From contig NZ_WVNW01000002.1 in NCBI RefSeq assembly GCF_013179285.1, forward strand, positions 124,001 to 188,000: a DNA stretch of 64,000 nt. Direction: 5' to 3'. This document shows, piece after piece, positions 63,354 through 64,000 of this stretch. The notes below the pieces were generated by a model. It saw only the letters and a list, made by a program, of their open reading frames with translations, did no database searches and was not told the DNA's origin. This DNA comes from Roseobacter sp. HKCCD6576-2. Its GTDB lineage: Bacteria; Pseudomonadota; Alphaproteobacteria; Rhodobacterales; Rhodobacteraceae. The translations under genes and the position numbers were made by a program. The first letter of the stretch is position 1; each line of letters starts with the position of its first letter.

Positions 63354-63802
63354 CCGAATTCACAATCACCCTCCCTATGCCCCCGTCCGTGAACCAGCTT
63401 TACACTGGCATGGGCAAGAACCGCCGCAAGCATCCGAACTACTCGGCGTGGTGCAATGAAGCGGGTTGGCGGATGAATGAACAGAAGTCCGCCGGGGCGT
63501 TCGGCAGCCTCTTGCCGGATGTCTGGTACTGGACCGATGTCAGCTTGCCCGAGAATCACTTGGGCGACAGCGACAACCGGCTCAAGGCGCTCCACGATCT
63601 GTTGCACGAAATGGGGGCCACGCCCGACGACAAGTGGCTCCTCGGCGGCACATTCATGCGCTGTCCTGATGTCGTGTCGGGCACGTGCGTTGTGCACGCC
63701 GTCTCAGTCCCGGGCGGGGCAAAGGCCCAGATGGACCAACTCAGGTTTTTGGCAGAGCGGTTCGGGCGAGTTTCCGCAGGCCACCTGAGCGCGGAGGCTT
63801 GA
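63350..63802 (+). CDS. RusA-like Holliday-junction resolvase
   Basis: This 150-residue protein matches the RusA family: FTITLPMPPSVNQLYTGMGK at the start and the acidic active-site pattern GDSDNRLKALHDLLHEMG followed by DDKWL. RusA cuts Holliday junctions formed in replication and recombination. ATGA overlap with the methyltransferase gene. Confidence 0.88.
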   Translation: MTEFTITLPMPPSVNQLYTGMGKNRRKHPNYSAWCNEAGWRMNEQKSAGAFGSLLPDVWYWTDVSLPENHLGDSDNRLKALHDLLHEMGATPDDKWLLGGTFMRCPDVVSGTCVVHAVSVPGGAKAQMDQLRFLAERFGRVSAGHLSAEA

Positions 63803-64000
63803 TGGCGAATCCATGGCTCAAATTCTACCCGACAGACTGGCGTTCAGATCCGAAACTTCGGATGTGTTCGGCGGCAGCAAGAGGACTCTGGATTGAAATG
63901 ATCTGCCTCATGCACGAATCCACCCCTTACGGCCATCTTCTTGTTGGCGGCCACTCCCCGACAGATGCGCAACTCAGCGCGTTGGTAGGGATACCATCGG
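63802..64000 (+). CDS. Phage replication initiator (DUF1376/YdaU-like), 3' end outside window
   Basis: The visible 66 residues (MANPWLKFYPTDWRSDPKLR, then MCSAAARGLWIEMICLMHES) match the start of the DUF1376/YdaU group of phage replication proteins. It overlaps the RusA stop (TGATG). The rest is cut by the window edge. Confidence 0.75.
   Translation, partial: MANPWLKFYPTDWRSDPKLRMCSAAARGLWIEMICLMHESTPYGHLLVGGHSPTDAQLSALVGIPS

Larger units (their letters stand above)
54136..64000. mobile_element. Prophage or prophage-like integrative element (left part)
   Basis: A tyrosine integrase next to a tRNA, an excisionase-like gene, a phage-type recombination cluster, a repressor/Cro pair with shared operators, a RusA-like resolvase and a replication initiator follow without interruption. 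Genes are small and mostly joined by 4-bp overlaps. No capsid, tail or lysis gene is visible in the part shown, so a complete phage cannot be claimed. Confidence 0.9.

Overview
This is a GC-rich window from an alphaproteobacterium, most likely a Rhodobacterales (Rhodobacteraceae) strain. The call rests on gene order (amidase, PBP1A, prfB), a GTTC-N7-GTTC LexA box before uvrA, the bactofilin/M23 pair, TAXI-type TRAP genes, many short alphaproteobacterial operons, and a C-terminal prophage module of the type seen in this family. No species can be named from the sequence alone.

Layout. 1-22621 is ordinary chromosome: cell-wall genes (amiC-like amidase, mrcA, bactofilin, M23 peptidase, AsmA/DUF3971 protein), translation genes (prfB, queA), transporters and lpdA. 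22656-23021 is an orphan CRISPR array of six 36-nt repeats and five 30-nt spacers, with no cas gene in the window. It is followed by a strong stem-loop and by a long secreted vWA protein carrying six near-identical modules. 26299-43656 continues with uvrA, a patatin, a P450, a TRAP transporter locus, tpiA, Fe-S assembly genes and tgt. 43657-46577 is a transferred-looking cassette (GntR regulator plus NCS1 permease) bounded by tgt and by a second, diverged copy of the tgt 3' end. 46574-54135 holds an ATP-grasp protein, lon with a heat-shock-type promoter, a CPBP protease, an HU protein and two tRNA-Val genes.

54136-64000 is the left part of a prophage or prophage-like element integrated at the 3' end of tRNA-Val(TAC); its right end is outside the window. 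A leftward operon (58756 to 54168) carries recombination genes (Gp157, Rad52-type annealing protein, a NinB-like protein, a DUF1364 nuclease), an excisionase-like HTH gene and the integrase, mostly joined by 4-bp stop/start overlaps. A lysogeny block (58939-60440) holds a Panacea-domain protein with a membrane partner and a small XRE repressor. A rightward operon (60530 to the end) holds a Cro-like gene, a run of tiny genes, an adenine methyltransferase-like gene, a RusA-like resolvase and a replication initiator. The leftward and rightward promoters share the operator GTACAT-N5-ATGTAC, which exactly fills the 17-bp space between -35 and -10 at both.

The most interesting points are the orphan array and its 3' hairpin, the operator/promoter design with an apparently leaderless cro-like gene, the Panacea/membrane-protein pair in the lysogeny block, and the tgt-flanked permease cassette.
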